DNA of 64,000 bases from Paenibacillus lentus (GCF_003931855.1 NZ_CP034248.1:3472001-3536000); one strand, 5' to 3'. Positions 26,314 to 36,067 are shown, counted from the stretch's first letter. Numbers and translations: made by a program. Notes: generated by a model not told the origin, from the sequence alone.

Positions 26314-27504
26314 ATGAAACGTTTGGTATGGATGGGATGTTGGGCGTATCTACTGATTGGTCTGGCGCATGTTGTTGTTGGATCGATTATGCCCAATTTG
26401 CTTGAGTATTATGGTAAAGAATACACCGCCGGCGGAAGTCTTATTTTTGCGCAATTCGCTGGATTTCTAGTGGGAGTTCTTATATCCCCATTGTTAATAT
26501 CTAATTTTGGTAAAAGAACAGGCCTTATTATCGCCACAGGTATGCTTTGTATCGCCGAAATATGCTACACTTTGCTGCTTCCTTGGGGATGGATGTATAT
26601 CGTTGGAACGGTAGCCGGATTTGGATTCGGCATGATTGAAGCGGTAATCGGTACCCTGATTATCGTTGCAGTTAAGAAAGGAACCGCTGTGGCGATGAGC
26701 AAATTGGAGGTATTCTTCGGTATTGGAGCATTGGCCATGCCATTGATTGCCGGGTGGCTGATTCGAACTGAAATGTGGCGTTTTTCCTTCCTATTCATCG
26801 CGCTATCAGCCTTAATGATGCTACTTGCCTGGATGAGATGTGATTTTGGTGAATTGAATGATTTGCTGAATGCAAAGGGAGCGAAGCAGGAGAAGAAGGG
26901 GGCACTTGTTGCGCAATATCAAGGGATCCGGGGGATTTTGCTGCTCGTATTCACGGTTTTCTTCTTCCTTTACGTAGGAACGGAAATGAGCTTTGTGAAC
27001 TTCCTGCCATCTTTGCTGATCGAGAAATTAGGAACGGATAAATCGACAGCGGCCTTTAGCGTTACTTTATTTTGGATGGCTATGACGATCGGCCGCGTGT
27101 TTTGTGGTGTTATTGCAGAGCGTATATCTTATGGCCGTTATGTGTTGTGGAGCTGCGCGGCAAGCCTCGTGTTGATCTCGCTTTTTTCAATTACTAGACA
27201 GCTATCGGTCATGTTTATTTTTATTTCACTATTTGGATTGTTCATGTCAGGCTTGTTCTCCATAGCCTTGGTCTTTGCAAGCAAATTACTTCCTGGTGCC
27301 GAGGAGTCTACGCCGAGCATATTGATCGCTGCCGGGGGCACAGGAGGGGCTATTTTACCGCTTGCTATGGGAAGCAGTATGGACATTGCGGGAGCAGACA
27401 CGGCAGCCTGGATGTTATCTGCATTTGTTGCATTATTATTGATTTTAAGCATTTCAGCAATATTTATTGAGCGATTTCGTTCTAAACGTATTGCCGAAGC
27501 CTGA
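26314..27504 (+). CDS. MFS transporter
   Basis: Twelve-helix major facilitator of 396 residues. ATG 26314 is preferred; AGGAGAGGAG lies 13 bases upstream, rather far, and an in-frame TTG at 26284 without a ribosome site is the alternative. Loop 2-3 reads SNFGKRTGL and there is a central loop after helix 6 (GAKQEKKGA). The layout resembles the YfkF/FucP-like branch with AGGTGGAILPLAMG in helix 11. The substrate is unknown. Confidence 0.85.
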   Translation: MKRLVWMGCWAYLLIGLAHVVVGSIMPNLLEYYGKEYTAGGSLIFAQFAGFLVGVLISPLLISNFGKRTGLIIATGMLCIAEICYTLLLPWGWMYIVGTVAGFGFGMIEAVIGTLIIVAVKKGTAVAMSKLEVFFGIGALAMPLIAGWLIRTEMWRFSFLFIALSALMMLLAWMRCDFGELNDLLNAKGAKQEKKGALVAQYQGIRGILLLVFTVFFFLYVGTEMSFVNFLPSLLIEKLGTDKSTAAFSVTLFWMAMTIGRVFCGVIAERISYGRYVLWSCAASLVLISLFSITRQLSVMFIFISLFGLFMSGLFSIALVFASKLLPGAEESTPSILIAAGGTGGAILPLAMGSSMDIAGADTAAWMLSAFVALLLILSISAIFIERFRSKRIAEA

Positions 27505-27552
27505 ACCATTTGCCATAATCAAGGAGAGAAGAATGCGAAAGGGGACAACGAA

Positions 27553-27753
27553 GTGGGCTGGATGTATGTTGTGATTATAGTTATGGTCATCATCGCAGGT
27601 ATTGGTACGCTCTTGGTGGGAACATCCAGACAGAATAAGACGGGGAACCCGAGCTATGATAAGCGGACGAAGAAGAACATGGTGGGGTTAACGGTAATGT
27701 ATGCCGCGTCTATTGTTGTTATTTCCGTGTTGGTTGCGATGATTCTCGATTGA
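27553..27753 (+). CDS. Small two-helix membrane protein
   Basis: A 66-residue protein with helices at about 3-24 and 44-65 joined by a polar, basic loop (RQNKTGNPSYDKRTKKN). The GTG at 27553 follows AAAGGGG. It lies 48 bases after the MFS gene and ahead of a shared terminator, so it may be in the same transcript. Function unknown. Confidence 0.72.
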   Translation: MGWMYVVIIVMVIIAGIGTLLVGTSRQNKTGNPSYDKRTKKNMVGLTVMYAASIVVISVLVAMILD

Positions 27754-27779
27754 TAATTATAAAGGATAAGATGCAAGAA

Positions 27780-27818
27780 GAGCCAAGCCAGCGTTAGGAT
27801 TAACGCCAGCTTGGCTCT
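27780..27818. terminator. Bidirectional terminator
   Basis: GAGCCAAGC and GCTTGGCTC enclose an inner GGCGTTA-like stem between convergent genes. Confidence 0.85.
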
Positions 27819-27847
27819 CGTTCTGTTCTTACGGAGTATTAGAATAA

Positions 27848-29080
27848 TTAAATCGCCCAGTTACCTTTTGAAAAAATTTGTTCCTGCTTGCCATCCGCTG
27901 AAATTCCGTAGATATCCATTTCCGCTGAGCCAATCATAAAATCCACATGAACAAGGCTATCATTGATTCCCGCTTTCTGCAGCTGTTCTGGCGACATGCT
28001 TGAGCCGCCTTCCAATGTGAATGCATAACCAGCGCCAATCGCCAGATGATTGGAGGCATTCTCATCAAATAATGTGTTGTAGAAGAGAAGGCCAGATTGA
28101 GAAATCGGAGAGTCATGTGGAACTAGAGCGACTTCACCTAGATATCTCGAGCCCTCGTCCATCTCCAGCAGTTGTTTCAAAGTATCCTCGCCTTGTTCTG
28201 CTTTGAAATCAACGATTTTGCCGTTCTCAAAGGTTAGGGAGAACCGATCTATAATATTCCCGCTATAGCTCAGTGGCTTCGTACTGGTTACCGTACCATT
28301 GACGCCAGTCTTTAGCGGCGCTGTAAATACTTCCTCGGTCGGCATATTGGCCAAGAAAGCAACGCCTTTATCATTGTTGCTTTCCGCGGCAACCCATAAA
28401 TGATCAACCGGCAGTTCAATCGTCAAATCCGTTCCTGGAGCGGTATAGTGCAGTTTTTTGAATTTCTTTTTGTTGAGGTAATCCGCTTTATGACTTAGAT
28501 TAGCAATATGCTCCTTCCAGGCTGCTACTGGATCAGCCTGATCAACCCGAACGGTACGGAAGATTGCCTCCCAAAGCGCATCGACCTGCTGGTCCGCAGG
28601 TAAATGCGGGAATACCTTGGCAGCCCAAGCTTGGGAAGGAACGGCAACGATCGACCAGGTAAAATAATTAGCCATTTGCAGCTGGCGGTATTGGTTCATC
28701 GCTTTGTAATAGGTTTTTTGATAATTCGTCAGGCGCTCGGCCTTAACGCCATTCAGCAAATCAGGGTCAGAGGAGATGACATGCAGGATGGCTGCATTAT
28801 TTTCTACATACTCCAACATTTCACCGGCATACCATTTCGGCTCGTCCAAGAAGGATTCATCAGCTGCCATATCATACCGCAAACGGGTGACAGTATCATC
28901 GCTCCAGTTCACTTTGACCAAGCGAGCTCCTTCGTTATAAGCTTCCTTTACAATTAGACGCACTAACTCGGCGGAATCCAGGGTCGCATTGATGATGAGG
29001 TTTTGGCCTTTTTGAATTTGAACGCCAATCTTAACAGCTAGTTCGGCATATTTCTGCAATTTCTGTTCGAAATCTGTCAT
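27848..29080 (-). CDS. M29 family aminopeptidase (AmpS-like)
   Basis: Cytoplasmic metallo-aminopeptidase of 410 residues. ATG 29080 follows GGAGGG and yields MTDFEQKLQKYAELAV, the typical start. The dinuclear metal ligands of the family are visible: Glu in ANMPTEEVFTAP, Glu in LGEVALVPHDS, His in NASNHLAIG and HxD in LVHVDFMIG. Length matches AmpS/AmpT. It removes N-terminal residues from peptides and is a single-gene unit. Confidence 0.93.
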   Translation of the reverse strand: MTDFEQKLQKYAELAVKIGVQIQKGQNLIINATLDSAELVRLIVKEAYNEGARLVKVNWSDDTVTRLRYDMAADESFLDEPKWYAGEMLEYVENNAAILHVISSDPDLLNGVKAERLTNYQKTYYKAMNQYRQLQMANYFTWSIVAVPSQAWAAKVFPHLPADQQVDALWEAIFRTVRVDQADPVAAWKEHIANLSHKADYLNKKKFKKLHYTAPGTDLTIELPVDHLWVAAESNNDKGVAFLANMPTEEVFTAPLKTGVNGTVTSTKPLSYSGNIIDRFSLTFENGKIVDFKAEQGEDTLKQLLEMDEGSRYLGEVALVPHDSPISQSGLLFYNTLFDENASNHLAIGAGYAFTLEGGSSMSPEQLQKAGINDSLVHVDFMIGSAEMDIYGISADGKQEQIFSKGNWAI

Positions 29081-29189
29081 ATGATATCCCTCCATGGTTA
29101 ATAGAAATTAAGCTATCCTTTATTGTACTACGAAACGGAAAGTGTATCCAAGTAACAATGATCTTAAGAGGATATTTACTGCGTTTGAC

Positions 29190-30548
29190 CTAGCCAATGA
29201 TGAAATCGCCCTCAGGGTACCGATACAGCTCCTTGCGAGATTTAGGCGTAGTTAAGGCGTAGGCCAAAGTTAAGGGGCCGATTCGGCCGAGAAACATAAC
29301 CAATCCAAGAATGATTTTACTTAAATCTGTTAGTTTCGTTGTTATGTCTAGACTAAGCCCTGATGTGGCAAATGCTGAGGTCGTCTCGAAAAGCAAAGCC
29401 AAAAAGGTACGATCCTCAATGGCGGACAGGATCATAGCCGTTAAAATAACAAGGAATAATGCCAGCCAGGTTTGAGTGATCGCCCGCAGGATGGATACTT
29501 TGGACAAACGCTTGCGAAAGAATACGATATCTTCCTTTCCGCGAAGCATGGCATACATAGCACCGATTAAAATGGCAAACACAGTCACTTTGATTCCGCC
29601 GCCTGTCGAGCCTGGGGCAGCCCCGATAAACATCAGAAGGAGGAGTAGAAATTGCGTGGATTGCTGCATATCTGCCACACTCATCGTCGATACCCCACCA
29701 GAGCGTGTGCTGACTGAGTGGAATATCGAGGCGAAAACTTGATCCATGAGCGACAATTGCTGAAAATCCGGGGATTTAAACACCTCCATAACAAAGATCA
29801 ATAGCGCTCCAACGACAATTAGGATTCCCGACACGGTAAGTACTACTTTGGAATGCAGCGACAATCTGCGGGTGACACGATAGGACAGCAAGTCCGACAT
29901 AACGATGAACCCAATACCGCCAAGTATAATGAGTACAATAACGACAATATTGACAAAAGGGTCGCTGGCGTAAGCGGATAATCCGCTATAGGGACCATGG
30001 ACAGAACCGAACAAATCAAAGCCTGCATTGTTAAAAAACGAGATACTGTGAAATACTCCATAATACAATGCTTGCCCAAGTGGCATATCGAACGACCATC
30101 TTGCCGCAAGCAGTAGAGCACCAACCGATTCAATAACAAGGGAATATAATGTGACTCGGCGGATTAGCGTGACTAGACCTTCCAGCGTATTTTGTTTCAT
30201 GGCTTCCTGGAGCACCAGACGATCACGCAAAGAAATACGCCGATTAAAAGCGAGTGCAATCATTGTTCCCATGGTCATAAAGCCTAAGCCACCAATTTGA
30301 GCCAGTATCAGCAAAGTGAGTTCCCCAAATAAGGAAAATTGGGTCGCAGGATCAACGACAACGAGTCCAGTTACGCAGACAGCTGATGTGGCCATAAAAA
30401 ATGCGTTGATTAGGTCGAGTTTCTCTCCGTTGGCTGAAGCTGGGCCTAGCGACAGTAGAAAAGTACCGATTATAATAATAATCGCAAATCCGAAGGTTAA
30501 TATTTTGGCTGGCGATAAGGAATCTTGCTTTTTTTTGTGTTTCAGCAC
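29190..30548 (-). CDS. ktrB: Ktr/Trk-type potassium transporter membrane subunit (KtrB-like)
   Basis: Potassium (sodium-coupled) uptake channel with four M1-P-M2 repeats, 452 residues. GTG 30548 follows GAGGTG at seven bases. Filter glycines are visible in the four pore loops: TSAVCVTGL, SFFNNAGFD, STRSGGVST and FATSGLS. No ktrA/RCK gene is adjacent, so the regulatory partner must be elsewhere. No c-di-AMP riboswitch is seen upstream, unlike many ktr genes. Confidence 0.92.
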   Translation of the reverse strand: MLKHKKKQDSLSPAKILTFGFAIIIIIGTFLLSLGPASANGEKLDLINAFFMATSAVCVTGLVVVDPATQFSLFGELTLLILAQIGGLGFMTMGTMIALAFNRRISLRDRLVLQEAMKQNTLEGLVTLIRRVTLYSLVIESVGALLLAARWSFDMPLGQALYYGVFHSISFFNNAGFDLFGSVHGPYSGLSAYASDPFVNIVVIVLIILGGIGFIVMSDLLSYRVTRRLSLHSKVVLTVSGILIVVGALLIFVMEVFKSPDFQQLSLMDQVFASIFHSVSTRSGGVSTMSVADMQQSTQFLLLLLMFIGAAPGSTGGGIKVTVFAILIGAMYAMLRGKEDIVFFRKRLSKVSILRAITQTWLALFLVILTAMILSAIEDRTFLALLFETTSAFATSGLSLDITTKLTDLSKIILGLVMFLGRIGPLTLAYALTTPKSRKELYRYPEGDFIIG

Positions 30549-30725
30549 TAGGATACACCTCAATATCGAACTTCTTGAAATAGATACAAAACGTGTTACG
30601 ATAGGTTAAGCTGTACAAATAACTCGGCTACGAGTACAGGTATACCGATTATAGAGCAAATTTCGCGAAATTTACACCGGATTATCGGTAAGCCATTATT
30701 TTATTTGCAGAGGAGAGTTGCAGCA

Positions 30726-30995
30726 ATGGAACTGCACATCATTGAGGCTAATATGCTTAGACAAGAGGATGGTACTTACATAGGTAAAACTGTTTTTAAA
30801 GTGGAATCGCATAAAGCCAATTACGAAATTACCTTCTTTAGCAAAAAGGGTAACGACTGGGACTATAGCTTACATTACGCGGATGAACCGGGAATTGAGG
30901 AGCAGTTTCTTATCGTAGATGCACGAATTGAAGAGGATGATGAATGGTTTGATCGGCTGCTGGATGCTGCATGGGATACGCTGCCTGCGGAATGA
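30726..30995 (+). CDS. Conserved-looking small protein of unknown function
   Basis: An 89-residue acidic soluble protein. ATG 30726 follows AGAGGAGAG. It has no membrane segment and an alternating beta pattern (KANYEITFFSKKG, WDYSLHYADEPG) with an acidic C-terminus (IEEDDEWFDRLLDAAWD). Not recognised. It precedes the AI-2E permease gene by 46 bases, possibly in one operon. Confidence 0.7.
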   Translation: MELHIIEANMLRQEDGTYIGKTVFKVESHKANYEITFFSKKGNDWDYSLHYADEPGIEEQFLIVDARIEEDDEWFDRLLDAAWDTLPAE

Positions 30996-31041
30996 ACCGT
31001 TTGAATGAATAGATCCTGTAGGCAGAGGGGGAGGAGATTTC

Positions 31042-32184
31042 TTGCTACAAAAGCCATTTTATCGTACCTGCTTAGGAATCATTATGGTTCTAACCATTAT
31101 CCTTTTATTATCTAAGGTTAGCTTTATTTTTATACCGATCGTCACTTTAATTAATATTTTGATTATTCCGGTCATGCTTTCTGGATTTTTGTATTATTTG
31201 CTTCGGCCGATTGTCCAGTTCCTGGAGCGAAAGGGATGGAATCGGCTGCTGTCCATTCTAACGATTTACTTGCTGTTCGCTGGAATAGTCACGGTTTTCC
31301 TTATCGTTGTCTGGCCTCCCCTGCAAAGGCAGGTGACCGATTTCGTGAACAATGTTCCGCTGCTTCTCAGGGAGCTGCAGTTGCAATTTAACGAATTGCG
31401 GCAATCCAAACTTTTCTCCATGTTCAGTGAAGAGAATGCACAGATCTCCGAGAAAATTACGGAATATATCAATTCGGTCATCGAGGCGGCGACGAAGTCG
31501 ATTTCTCATATCATGGCTTTTCTCAACGAATTTTTTATCGTCGTAGGAACGGTGCCTATTCTGCTGTATTACATGTTGAAGCAGGATGACCGTGTAACGC
31601 CATCCTTACTTAGGATGCTTCCCAAACGTTATCGCCGTGATGGCGAGCAAGTCATCCATGAAATCGATAACGGGCTAAAAGGTTTTATTGCAGGACGCAT
31701 GATAAGCGCGGTATTGCTTGCCGTTATGGGCTTTCTAGGTTTTTGGCTGATTGGTCTGCCATATCCGCTACTTCTAGCGATCGTTGGGGCGCTGTTCAAT
31801 TTCATCCCTTACTTCGGCCCGTTTCTTGGAGCCATACCTTGCGTTATTGTTGCATTTACCGAATCACCATCCATGGTGTTGTGGGTCATTGTTATCGTTG
31901 TTGTTTCCCAGCAGATCGAGGGTAACTTGATCTCTCCCTACATTTACGGAAAAACGATTAATATCCACCCGTTGACAACGATCATTCTATTGTTGATTGC
32001 CGGTGATTTTGCTGGCATTCTCGGGATGATTCTGGCCATTCCCGTCTATATGATGGTCAAGGTCATTATAGTTCGTCTGTATCAATTGTTTATGGCTAGC
32101 AGGCAGGGGGAAGAGGACGAGGATGAGTCGGAGGATCTCATGCAGCATACGGCTGAATCTACGCAGGAGAAGGTACAACCTTAA
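31042..32184 (+). CDS. AI-2E family (YdbI/PerM-like) transporter
   Basis: Polytopic membrane protein of 380 residues with the family's layout: two paired helices, a long extracytoplasmic loop (about 95-160), then a block of helices. Typical motifs are GFLYYLLRPIVQFLE near the N-terminus and PYFGPFLGAIP, QQIEGNLISPYIYGKTINIHP in the second half. The C-terminus is highly acidic. The TTG start follows GAGGAG at five bases. Family members have been linked to sodium-proton exchange or signal export; substrate here unknown. Confidence 0.9.
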   Translation: MLQKPFYRTCLGIIMVLTIILLLSKVSFIFIPIVTLINILIIPVMLSGFLYYLLRPIVQFLERKGWNRLLSILTIYLLFAGIVTVFLIVVWPPLQRQVTDFVNNVPLLLRELQLQFNELRQSKLFSMFSEENAQISEKITEYINSVIEAATKSISHIMAFLNEFFIVVGTVPILLYYMLKQDDRVTPSLLRMLPKRYRRDGEQVIHEIDNGLKGFIAGRMISAVLLAVMGFLGFWLIGLPYPLLLAIVGALFNFIPYFGPFLGAIPCVIVAFTESPSMVLWVIVIVVVSQQIEGNLISPYIYGKTINIHPLTTIILLLIAGDFAGILGMILAIPVYMMVKVIIVRLYQLFMASRQGEEDEDESEDLMQHTAESTQEKVQP

Positions 32185-32284
32185 GCTCATTTCCTTAGAT
32201 GGTGAGGAATGTCATATCTCCCCCCCTATCCGTTGAGAGATGATTAAGCTACAGGCTATCATTAATTCTCGGGGGATGATAAGT

Positions 32285-32752
32285 ATGGCAGCAACCGCCA
32301 AAGGCGGGAAGTACTTCTACGCATGGAGTACAATACTTCCTGACGGATCTTTTTACCTGCCGGATCAAGCCCTGCAGGAATACAATATTAAGCTGAACTC
32401 TAAAATTATTATAATGACGGGCCGCAATACGATGAAAGGCTTCAGCGTCGTTTGCAAAGATTTGATACCAAATTCACCGCTTGCCGCGATTTTTGACAGC
32501 TTACCTGAACTGCAGAGTTATTCGATTCCCGAAGGGCAGACCGTTACCTTTAAGGAGCGAATCTTCTGCTGGGCTCTGTTGAACCAGAGCCGATACATTA
32601 CTTTGCCACTAAAGACATGGCAGCAGTTTGGTTTGCAGCCTGGTGACAAGCTGCTCTGTCTTCGGGCGACTCACTTGGCCTTTAATATTTTGTCAGAAGG
32701 TCCTTACATTGAACTGGCCAAGCAAATGAGGGATATTCTTGTGTATGAATAG
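32285..32752 (+). CDS. Possible AbrB/SpoVT-like protein with two repeats
   Basis: A soluble protein of about 155 residues. ATG 32285 follows GGGGG at nine bases; in-frame ATGs at 32276 and 32240 are alternatives. Two segments look alike: GSFYLPDQALQEYNIKLNSKI (about 20-40) and RYITLPLKTWQQFGLQPGDKL (about 102-122). Each reads as the beta-strand, LP, helix, GD-K pattern of the swapped-hairpin AbrB fold. A single-chain double AbrB-like DNA-binding or scaffold protein is suggested but not certain. Confidence 0.7.
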   Translation: MAATAKGGKYFYAWSTILPDGSFYLPDQALQEYNIKLNSKIIIMTGRNTMKGFSVVCKDLIPNSPLAAIFDSLPELQSYSIPEGQTVTFKERIFCWALLNQSRYITLPLKTWQQFGLQPGDKLLCLRATHLAFNILSEGPYIELAKQMRDILVYE

Positions 32753-32782
32753 TTCTTGAATTGTTAAGCTGATTACCACGAT

Positions 32783-32824
32783 GGGCATCTATCCCTCCAG
32801 ATGGAGTGGAAGATGCTTTTCTTT
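32783..32824 (+). terminator. Terminator after the AbrB-like gene
   Basis: GCATCT and AGATGC with an inner CTCCA/TGGAG stem, followed by TTTTC. The gap to 32948 holds nothing else recognised. Confidence 0.7.
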
Positions 32825-32947
32825 TTATATCCATAATGGGGAGGAAATTAGGTAATCCTACTTATTAGTTTACATAACAAAAGTTATGGTATGAGGGCGT
32901 TTAAATGTACATTAAATGGATTATGAAATGATCCCATAAAATCATCT

Positions 32948-32990
32948 AAAAAAAGGCCGAATCCTCCGGTGAAGAGGATCGACCTTTTTA
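32948..32990 (-). terminator. Terminator of the minus-strand gene at 33.0-33.8 kb
   Basis: AAAAAGG-CGA-TCCTC pairs with GAGGA-TCG-CCTTTTT over a short loop, with the A-run becoming the U-run in minus-strand RNA. Confidence 0.82.
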
Positions 32991-33010
32991 GTCGATTAGC
33001 CAGAGCTGGC

Positions 33011-33784
33011 TTAATGCTCTTGTTTGATGATTTTAGCGACGTTGTTCAGCTTATTGCGGATAGGATGCTTGGTTAGCTTCTTGTTTACGATCTTGGCCTC
33101 AAAGCTAATAGTATCTCCAATTTCAAGTTCAACCTTCTTCATGGTTGCGCTATGGCTGGACCAAGCGTCGCCGATTTCCATTTCAGGATCGATGACAGCC
33201 ACATTCTCGTAAATAACTACTTCATCATCATTATCGGAGAAATGGTTCGGTATTGTGGTGAACTCTTTGACCATAGCGATCAGCTTTACTTTGCCTTCGG
33301 GAAGCTCGATCCTCGCTTTCGTGGATTTTTTGCCGCTGTCCTTTGCGCTCACTTTGGCTGCTTCCACTGCGTTGTTCTTTGCTTTGTCAGTTTTTTCGTT
33401 CACTGCCACCTTGGTAGGAGCTGCTTTCGATTCAGCTTTGCTTTCATTTTTTATCGCTGTCGTGGCTGCTGGATTGTTATCGCCTTCGGCTGAAACAGCC
33501 GTGTCTACAGCTTTTATGCCATAATTCGCAGCCTGCATTTCCTTTAGATAAGAAGGATGGATACAGTGCTTCTGATTGTTGCCCAATTGAATGACAGCCG
33601 TAATATGATCAACATAGCCAACAATGCTGCAAGCTTCATTTAATCCGTGCCCTTTATAATAAAAAGCTTTCATTTTAGCTGCCTTGTTGGATAGCAGGCC
33701 CCATTCCTTACACTTGTCCATCAACTCCGCTTCATCCGCGAAGGTCGTATACGTATCAGGTTCGATCATAAACGTATGCACCAT
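33011..33784 (-). CDS. Unrecognised three-part protein with Ala/Lys-rich linker
   Basis: A soluble protein of 257 residues not matched to a known family. The N-terminal part (about 1-95) is compact and has two cysteines (EACSIVGYVDHI, KHCIHPSYL). The middle (about 100-155) is a low-complexity Ala/Lys/Ser/Thr linker. The C-terminal part (about 158-257) is rich in beta strands (EVVIYENVAVID, DTISFEAKIVNKKL, NVAKIIKQEH) and could be an OB-like fold. It ends in its own terminator and is monocistronic. Confidence 0.75.
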   Translation of the reverse strand: MVHTFMIEPDTYTTFADEAELMDKCKEWGLLSNKAAKMKAFYYKGHGLNEACSIVGYVDHITAVIQLGNNQKHCIHPSYLKEMQAANYGIKAVDTAVSAEGDNNPAATTAIKNESKAESKAAPTKVAVNEKTDKAKNNAVEAAKVSAKDSGKKSTKARIELPEGKVKLIAMVKEFTTIPNHFSDNDDEVVIYENVAVIDPEMEIGDAWSSHSATMKKVELEIGDTISFEAKIVNKKLTKHPIRNKLNNVAKIIKQEH

Positions 33785-33985
33785 GTTTTCTCCGCCTTTA
33801 TTGTTTATTCCCTACTATTTTAACATGTTTTACAGTGAAAGCAGCATTTGTCCGCACCCATTCAAGGTCGATACCACGGATCGAAATAAATGAATTATAA
33901 TTTTTAGTTTAGAAATCTTGCTTTTACATTGATAAACCGTTCAAAACAACGGATCAGGAGTTATACTTGCTAGGGAGGGGAAAAA

Positions 33986-34591
33986 GTGATGAGAAAATTG
34001 GGTCAGCCGCTAACTGATGAGAAATGGCAGGCTATCGTTCAGAATGATACTTCTTATGATCATCAGTTTATATATGCGGTGGAGTCGACCGGTATTTTTT
34101 GCAGACCATCCTGTAAATCCCGACCGCCGAAGCGGGAGCATGTGCGAATATTTGACAACGCGCAGCAGGCTCTGGCTGCAAGTTTCCGTCCTTGCAAAAG
34201 ATGCAAGCCGCTAAGCGGGACGCTGCCTGAGGACGAGTGGGTTGAACAGATTGCAGGATATATTGAGGCCCATTATACACAGAAACTGACGTTGGACATT
34301 TTGGCCGATGTGTGCCACGGTAGTCCTTACCATTTACATCGTACGTTCAAACGTGTTAAAGGAGTGACCCCGGCTTTTTATATACAGCAGAAGAGAATAG
34401 ATAGAGCCTTGGAATATTTGCTGAAAACGGATCAAGCAATTTCTGAAGTGGCTTTGAAGGTAGGTATGGGTAGCACATCTTATTTCATAACCGTATTTAA
34501 AAAAAATTATGGGACAAACGCCCGCAGAATACCGAGCCAAGAATATAAATTAATCTCATCGGAGGTGTTGAATCATGAGATTGACAAATAG
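33986..34591 (+). CDS. adaA: Ada-type methylphosphotriester-DNA repair activator AdaA
   Basis: Takes a methyl group from damaged DNA phosphates onto a cysteine and then activates the adaptive response genes. The Ada zinc domain covers about 1-80, with the four cysteines in GIFCRPSC and RPCKRC. An AraC-type helix-turn-helix domain covers about 88-190 (LDILADVCHGSPYHLHRTFKRVKG, ISEVALKVGMGSTSYF). The 201 residues match B. subtilis AdaA. GTG 33986 or the adjoining ATG 33989 is the start after AGGGAGGGG. It overlaps adaB by 17 bases. Confidence 0.94.
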   Translation: MMRKLGQPLTDEKWQAIVQNDTSYDHQFIYAVESTGIFCRPSCKSRPPKREHVRIFDNAQQALAASFRPCKRCKPLSGTLPEDEWVEQIAGYIEAHYTQKLTLDILADVCHGSPYHLHRTFKRVKGVTPAFYIQQKRIDRALEYLLKTDQAISEVALKVGMGSTSYFITVFKKNYGTNARRIPSQEYKLISSEVLNHEIDK

Positions 34592-35093
34592 AGCTGCGTT
34601 GTATTGGACCAGGCTGTGCGTGGATAACTGGAATATTTATTTGGCTGCCACAGATAAGGGGCTGTGCTACGTAGGTTCCCATGATAAGTCCTTTGATGAG
34701 CTATCCGCTTGGGCGAACCAAAGATATCCGAGATATCCGTTTATTGAGAACAGGGAGAAGCTGCAGCGCTATGTGGAAGAATTAGCCCGATACTTGCAGG
34801 GAGGACTCCAGAGCTTCTCCGCTCCGATTGATGTCAAGGGCACATCATTTCAACAATCTGTATGGAAGGCGCTGTGCGAAATTCCCTATGGACAAACATG
34901 TACTTATTCCGATATCGCACTTAGAATCCATAAACCAGCCGCAGTTCGTGCTGTTGGAGCAGCTATCGGAGCCAATCCTTTATTGATCGTCGTACCGTGT
35001 CACCGTGTCACCGGGAAGAACGGTGCGCTTACCGGTTACCGTGGCGGACTCGATATGAAAGCACGACTGCTCAAACTAGAATCCGAATTTTAA
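34575..35093 (+). CDS. adaB: Methylated-DNA-protein-cysteine methyltransferase AdaB
   Basis: Repairs O6-methylguanine by suicidal methyl transfer, 172 residues. The catalytic Cys lies in VVPCHRVTG, the DNA-binding helix in PAAVRAVGAAIGANP, and SVWKALCEIPYGQTCTY is the preceding conserved segment. GGAGGTG precedes the ATG at seven bases within the end of adaA, so the pair is translationally coupled as in the Bacillus ada operon. Confidence 0.95.
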   Translation: MRLTNRAALYWTRLCVDNWNIYLAATDKGLCYVGSHDKSFDELSAWANQRYPRYPFIENREKLQRYVEELARYLQGGLQSFSAPIDVKGTSFQQSVWKALCEIPYGQTCTYSDIALRIHKPAAVRAVGAAIGANPLLIVVPCHRVTGKNGALTGYRGGLDMKARLLKLESEF

Positions 35094-35315
35094 ACCAAAA
35101 TGTTATGCGCCGTAAAATATTGTGTTAAAATGTTATAGATAATTCTAAAACAAGATTTCTAAATATTTGAAATTATGCAAATATAATGCATTATACCTAT
35201 TGTTTTCTTGATTATTCTCGACTAATCTGGGGATGGGAGACGATATTCACAGATCTGTCAAAGAATGCAGACGTGTGCATTATCTCACCACACCTTAATC
35301 GGGAGGATGAATTGT

Positions 35316-35984
35316 ATGAAGAAGAAAATTAGCTTTTTCCTCGCATTATCGTTAGTGTTGACGCTATTTGGAGCGGTTCAAGCTTCCGCAGCGTCCATAA
35401 CGGTAGACTCTACAATTATCGTTAAGGCAGGAGAAACGTTTGATGGTAAGGGCCAAACCTATGTTGCCAACCCGAAGACCCTAGGTGACGGCAGCCAAGC
35501 CGAGAACCAAAAGCCGATTTTCCGTTTGGAAGCGAATGCAACACTGAAGAATGTCATCATCGGTGCGCCAGGAGCTGACGGAGTTCATTGTTACGGGAAT
35601 TGTAATGTTACTAACGTCACTTGGGCAGATGTAGGTGAAGATGCACTCACTCTGAAATCTTCTGGAACCGTTAACATTACGGGTGGTGGAGCTTACAAAG
35701 CTTACGACAAGGTGTTTCAAGTGAATGCAGCCGGTACGATCAATATTAAGAACTTCAAAGCGAACGATATCGGTAAATTGGTTCGGCAAAACGGAGGCAC
35801 ATCATTCAAGGTAGTGATGAATGTGGACAATTGCGACATTTCCAAAGTTAAGGATTCGATTCTGCGCACAGATAGCAAGTCAACGACCGGAAAAATAACG
35901 AATACGAGATATTCTAATGTCCCGACCTTGTTCAAAGGTTTTGCATCCGGCAATACGAGCCAGTCCGGAAATACGAAGTATTAA
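35316..35984 (+). CDS. Secreted pectate lyase, polysaccharide lyase family 3
   Basis: Extracellular calcium-dependent lyase of polygalacturonate, 222 residues. ATG 35316 follows GGGAGG and gives a signal peptide [13 protein letters not shown] cleaved near ASA-ASIT (about residue 26). The mature right-handed beta helix shows the PL3 hallmarks [44 protein letters not shown] and [13 protein letters not shown] possible promoter TTGAAA-17-ATTATA lies at 35167-35195. The gene is monocistronic. It fits a plant-associated or soil lifestyle. Confidence 0.94.
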   Translation: MKKKISFFLALSLVLTLFGAVQASAASITVDSTIIVKAGETFDGKGQTYVANPKTLGDGSQAENQKPIFRLEANATLKNVIIGAPGADGVHCYGNCNVTNVTWADVGEDALTLKSSGTVNITGGGAYKAYDKVFQVNAAGTINIKNFKANDIGKLVRQNGGTSFKVVMNVDNCDISKVKDSILRTDSKSTTGKITNTRYSNVPTLFKGFASGNTSQSGNTKY

Positions 35985-36011
35985 TTTAAACTTCATATGA
36001 TAAAAGCCACG

Positions 36012-36050
36012 GCCTGCAATGGACATGTTGTCTCTTGCAGGCTTTTTGTT
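36012..36050 (+). terminator. Terminator of the pectate lyase gene
   Basis: GCCTGCAA and TTGCAGGC with a 15-base loop, followed by TTTTTG. Confidence 0.88.
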
Positions 36051-36067
36051 TATTTTAAATATAAATG

